The position numbers and the translations under genes were made by a program. From Actinokineospora iranica (GTDB lineage Bacteria; Actinomycetota; Actinomycetes; Mycobacteriales; Pseudonocardiaceae): 64,000 bases of DNA. Below, one piece after another: positions 60,409 to 64,000 of the stretch (position 1 is the first letter of the stretch; every line of letters starts with the position of its first letter). Below the pieces are notes generated by a model, which was not told where the DNA came from, did not search any database, and worked only from the letters and a program-made list of their open reading frames with translations. The stretch spans positions 62,001 through 126,000 of the forward strand of contig NZ_FMZZ01000006.1 of the NCBI RefSeq assembly GCF_900101685.1. Reading direction: 5' to 3'.

Positions 60409-61926
60409 TCAGGCGCGGGCCAACCAATCCGCGATTCCGCGGACGGCGTCGCCGCAACCGCCGCATCCGGTGGTCGCGCGGGTCGCCTTGGCCAAATCGG
60501 CGACTTCGACCGCACCCGCCCGCCAGGCTTTTACCAACTGGCCCTTTGTCACGGTGTTGCACCGGCAGACCACCGCGGACGCGGGAAGGTCGGCCGGGCT
60601 GCTCGCGACCGCGCCGACCGAGGGCAGCGCACGGCCGAGCAGCAGCGCCAGCCGGTCGGTCGGGGCGGGGGACTTGGCGTCGTAGAGCTGGGTGATGGTG
60701 GCGGCGGCGTCGGGGGCGCCGATGACGATGGCCCCGGTGACCCGGTCCTCGCGCAGCACGAGCTTGGCGTAGCGGCCGCGCGCCGGGTCGTGCAGGCACA
60801 GCACCTCGGCGTCGGGGCTGTCCACCTCGGTGTGCACCTCGCCGAGCGCGGCCAGGTCGACGTCGCGGGCCTTGAGCCGGGTCACGACCGGGGTGCCCCG
60901 GTACCGCGACGACGGGTTCTCGCCGGTCAGCAGGTCGGCCAGCACCTCGGCCTGCTCCCAGGCGGGCTGCACGAGCCCGGAGACGGTGCCCGGGTGCTGC
61001 GCGCAGTCACCGATCGCGTGGATGCGCGGGTCGTTGGTGCGCAGGGCGTCGTCGATGACGATCCCCTGCTCGACGGTCAGGCCGATCGAGGCGGCCAGCG
61101 TGGTCTCGGCCCGCACCCCGGCCGACACGACGACCAGGTCGGCCGGGACGTGGCTGCCGTCGTCCAGCTTGAGGCCGTCGCCGGGCATGTAGCGGGCGGC
61201 GAGGCGGCCGACGCGGAACTCGATGCCGTGCGCGGCTAACGCCTTGGCCAGGACCGCACCGGCGGCCGGGTCGAGCTGCCGCTCCATGATGTGGCCAGCC
61301 GGGTGCACGACCGTCACCAGGCTCCCCCGCCCGGCCAGGCCGCGCGCGGCCTCCAGGCCGAGCAGCCCGCCGCCGAGGACGGCGACCGGGGCGCCGGGGC
61401 GGGCCTTGTCGAGGATGGCGGCGCAGTCGGCGAGGTCGCGGAAGGTGGCCACCCCGGCGGCCAGCGCGCCGGAATCGGTGCGCAGGCCCTCGGTCGGCGG
61501 CACCCAGGCGCGGCTGCCGGTCGCCAGGACCAGCGCGTCGTAGGACAGCTCGCCGCCGTCGGAGAGCGCCACCGTGCGGGCTTCCCGGTCGATCGCGGTG
61601 ACCGAGACGCCCAGGCGCAGGTCGATCCCGTGCGCCTGCGCCCAGTCCTCGTCGTGCAGCCGGGTCGACTCGGCGGTCATCGTGCCCGCGACCACCGACG
61701 ACAGCAGCACACGGTTGTACGCCGCGTGCGGCTCCTCGCCGATCACGGTCACCGAGACCCGCTCACCGGCCCGGTCACGGCGGCGGATTTCCTCGGCGAG
61801 CCGGGAGCCCGCCATGCCGTAGCCGACGACGACCACGTGGCGCGCGTTCCTTGGGGCCACCTCACTCGTTCGGTGGCCTCGCGCGCCCGCGCCCTGTGCT
61901 GACGATTCGCTCGCAAGCTCGCTCAT
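60409..61926 (-). CDS. FAD/NAD(P)-dependent oxidoreductase with C-terminal [2Fe-2S] BFD-like domain (assimilatory nitrate reductase electron-transfer subunit)
   Basis: The protein has 505 residues. The FAD-binding Rossmann GYGMAGSRLAEEI lies near residue 35, the NAD-binding VLGGGLLGLEAARGLAG near 190, and IHAIGDCAQHPG, the second FAD site, near 305. A C-terminal BFD-like [2Fe-2S] domain (CRCNTVTKGQLVKAW and TTGCGGCGDAVRGIADW) holds four cysteines. It is like the N-terminal half of NirB without the siroheme part, as found in NasB-type proteins that pass NAD(P)H electrons to the molybdenum nitrate reductase. That enzyme is encoded just upstream (61997-64000), 70 bp away. The start is ATG at 61926. 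Confidence 0.88.
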   Translation of the reverse strand: MSELASESSAQGAGARGHRTSEVAPRNARHVVVVGYGMAGSRLAEEIRRRDRAGERVSVTVIGEEPHAAYNRVLLSSVVAGTMTAESTRLHDEDWAQAHGIDLRLGVSVTAIDREARTVALSDGGELSYDALVLATGSRAWVPPTEGLRTDSGALAAGVATFRDLADCAAILDKARPGAPVAVLGGGLLGLEAARGLAGRGSLVTVVHPAGHIMERQLDPAAGAVLAKALAAHGIEFRVGRLAARYMPGDGLKLDDGSHVPADLVVVSAGVRAETTLAASIGLTVEQGIVIDDALRTNDPRIHAIGDCAQHPGTVSGLVQPAWEQAEVLADLLTGENPSSRYRGTPVVTRLKARDVDLAALGEVHTEVDSPDAEVLCLHDPARGRYAKLVLREDRVTGAIVIGAPDAAATITQLYDAKSPAPTDRLALLLGRALPSVGAVASSPADLPASAVVCRCNTVTKGQLVKAWRAGAVEVADLAKATRATTGCGGCGDAVRGIADWLARA

Positions 61927-61996
61927 GAGACCTCCTGAGACATGCGGGACACCCGCACCCGGTCGGCTTCGCGAGCAGGGAAACGACGGTTGCTCA

Positions 61997-64000
<2,004 letters not shown>

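Overview
This is a very GC-rich chromosomal window with GTG starts and many 4-bp ATGA/GTGA gene overlaps, so it comes from an actinomycete. Gene content and order point to a filamentous member of the Pseudonocardiales (Actinokineospora/Saccharothrix-like), but that placement is inferred from gene order, not from a marker gene. Three blocks follow the order known from Mycobacterium tuberculosis. They are Rv2229c-Rv2236c (zinc-ribbon protein, Nif3-like, cobC, ptpA, SURF1, cobD), Rv3199c-Rv3204 (nudC, K+ channel, AdnB, AdnA, hydrolase, alkyltransferase-like), and the nirBD / HemD-like / CbiX / narK nitrite-nitrate block.

1-5.6 kb: the cobC block. The low-molecular-weight tyrosine phosphatase gene ptpA is split by a decayed IS607-family element of about 1.65 kb. 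Its serine-recombinase gene is internally deleted and its TnpB gene has a frameshift. The two ptpA halves read in frame again when the element is removed.

5.65-16.94 kb: the most interesting region, an 11-kb colinear array lying between SURF1 and cobD, which are neighbours in M. tuberculosis. It encodes a YbaB-like protein, a WXG100 protein and a 1978-residue type VII-type polymorphic toxin. The toxin has a WXG-like head, a Pro/Gly-rich stalk, and three apparent catalytic modules: ADP-ribosyltransferase-like, papain-like and RelA/SpoT-like. Four probable immunity genes follow. Two are close tandem paralogues. The other two carry ADP-ribosylglycohydrolase folds, one with intact metal motifs and one with degenerate motifs fused to an Imm35/YrhB-like head. 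The ADP-ribosyl-hydrolases match the ADP-ribosyltransferase module, so immunity by reversing the modification is plausible.

17-26.3 kb: cobD, then a complete four-gene Wadjet type II anti-plasmid operon (jetABCD; DUF2397, DUF2398, SMC-like ATPase, DUF2399/Toprim).

26.3-31.1 kb: a CmtR-type metal sensor with its palindromic operator and a cation-diffusion facilitator; a divergent gluconate regulator/kinase/permease cluster; nudC.

31.1-50.1 kb: a catalytic/non-catalytic M16 peptidase pair, a DUF2207 membrane protein, a YpfJ-type metalloprotease preceded by a coupled mini-ORF, a K+ channel, a KAP NTPase fused to a ribosomal L7/L12 C-terminal domain, AdnB and AdnA separated by a Uma2-family gene, a hydrolase and an alkyltransferase-like DNA repair protein.

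50.1-64 kb: small regulators, a TPR/pirin pair, then nitrate/nitrite assimilation. This last part has a molybdopterin nitrate reductase (cut by the window edge), its FAD/[2Fe-2S] electron-transfer partner, a NarK transporter, and nirBD with a HemD-like/winged-helix protein and a CbiX chelatase for siroheme. A good GlnR-type box lies ahead of nirB. I saw no rRNA, tRNA or CRISPR array.
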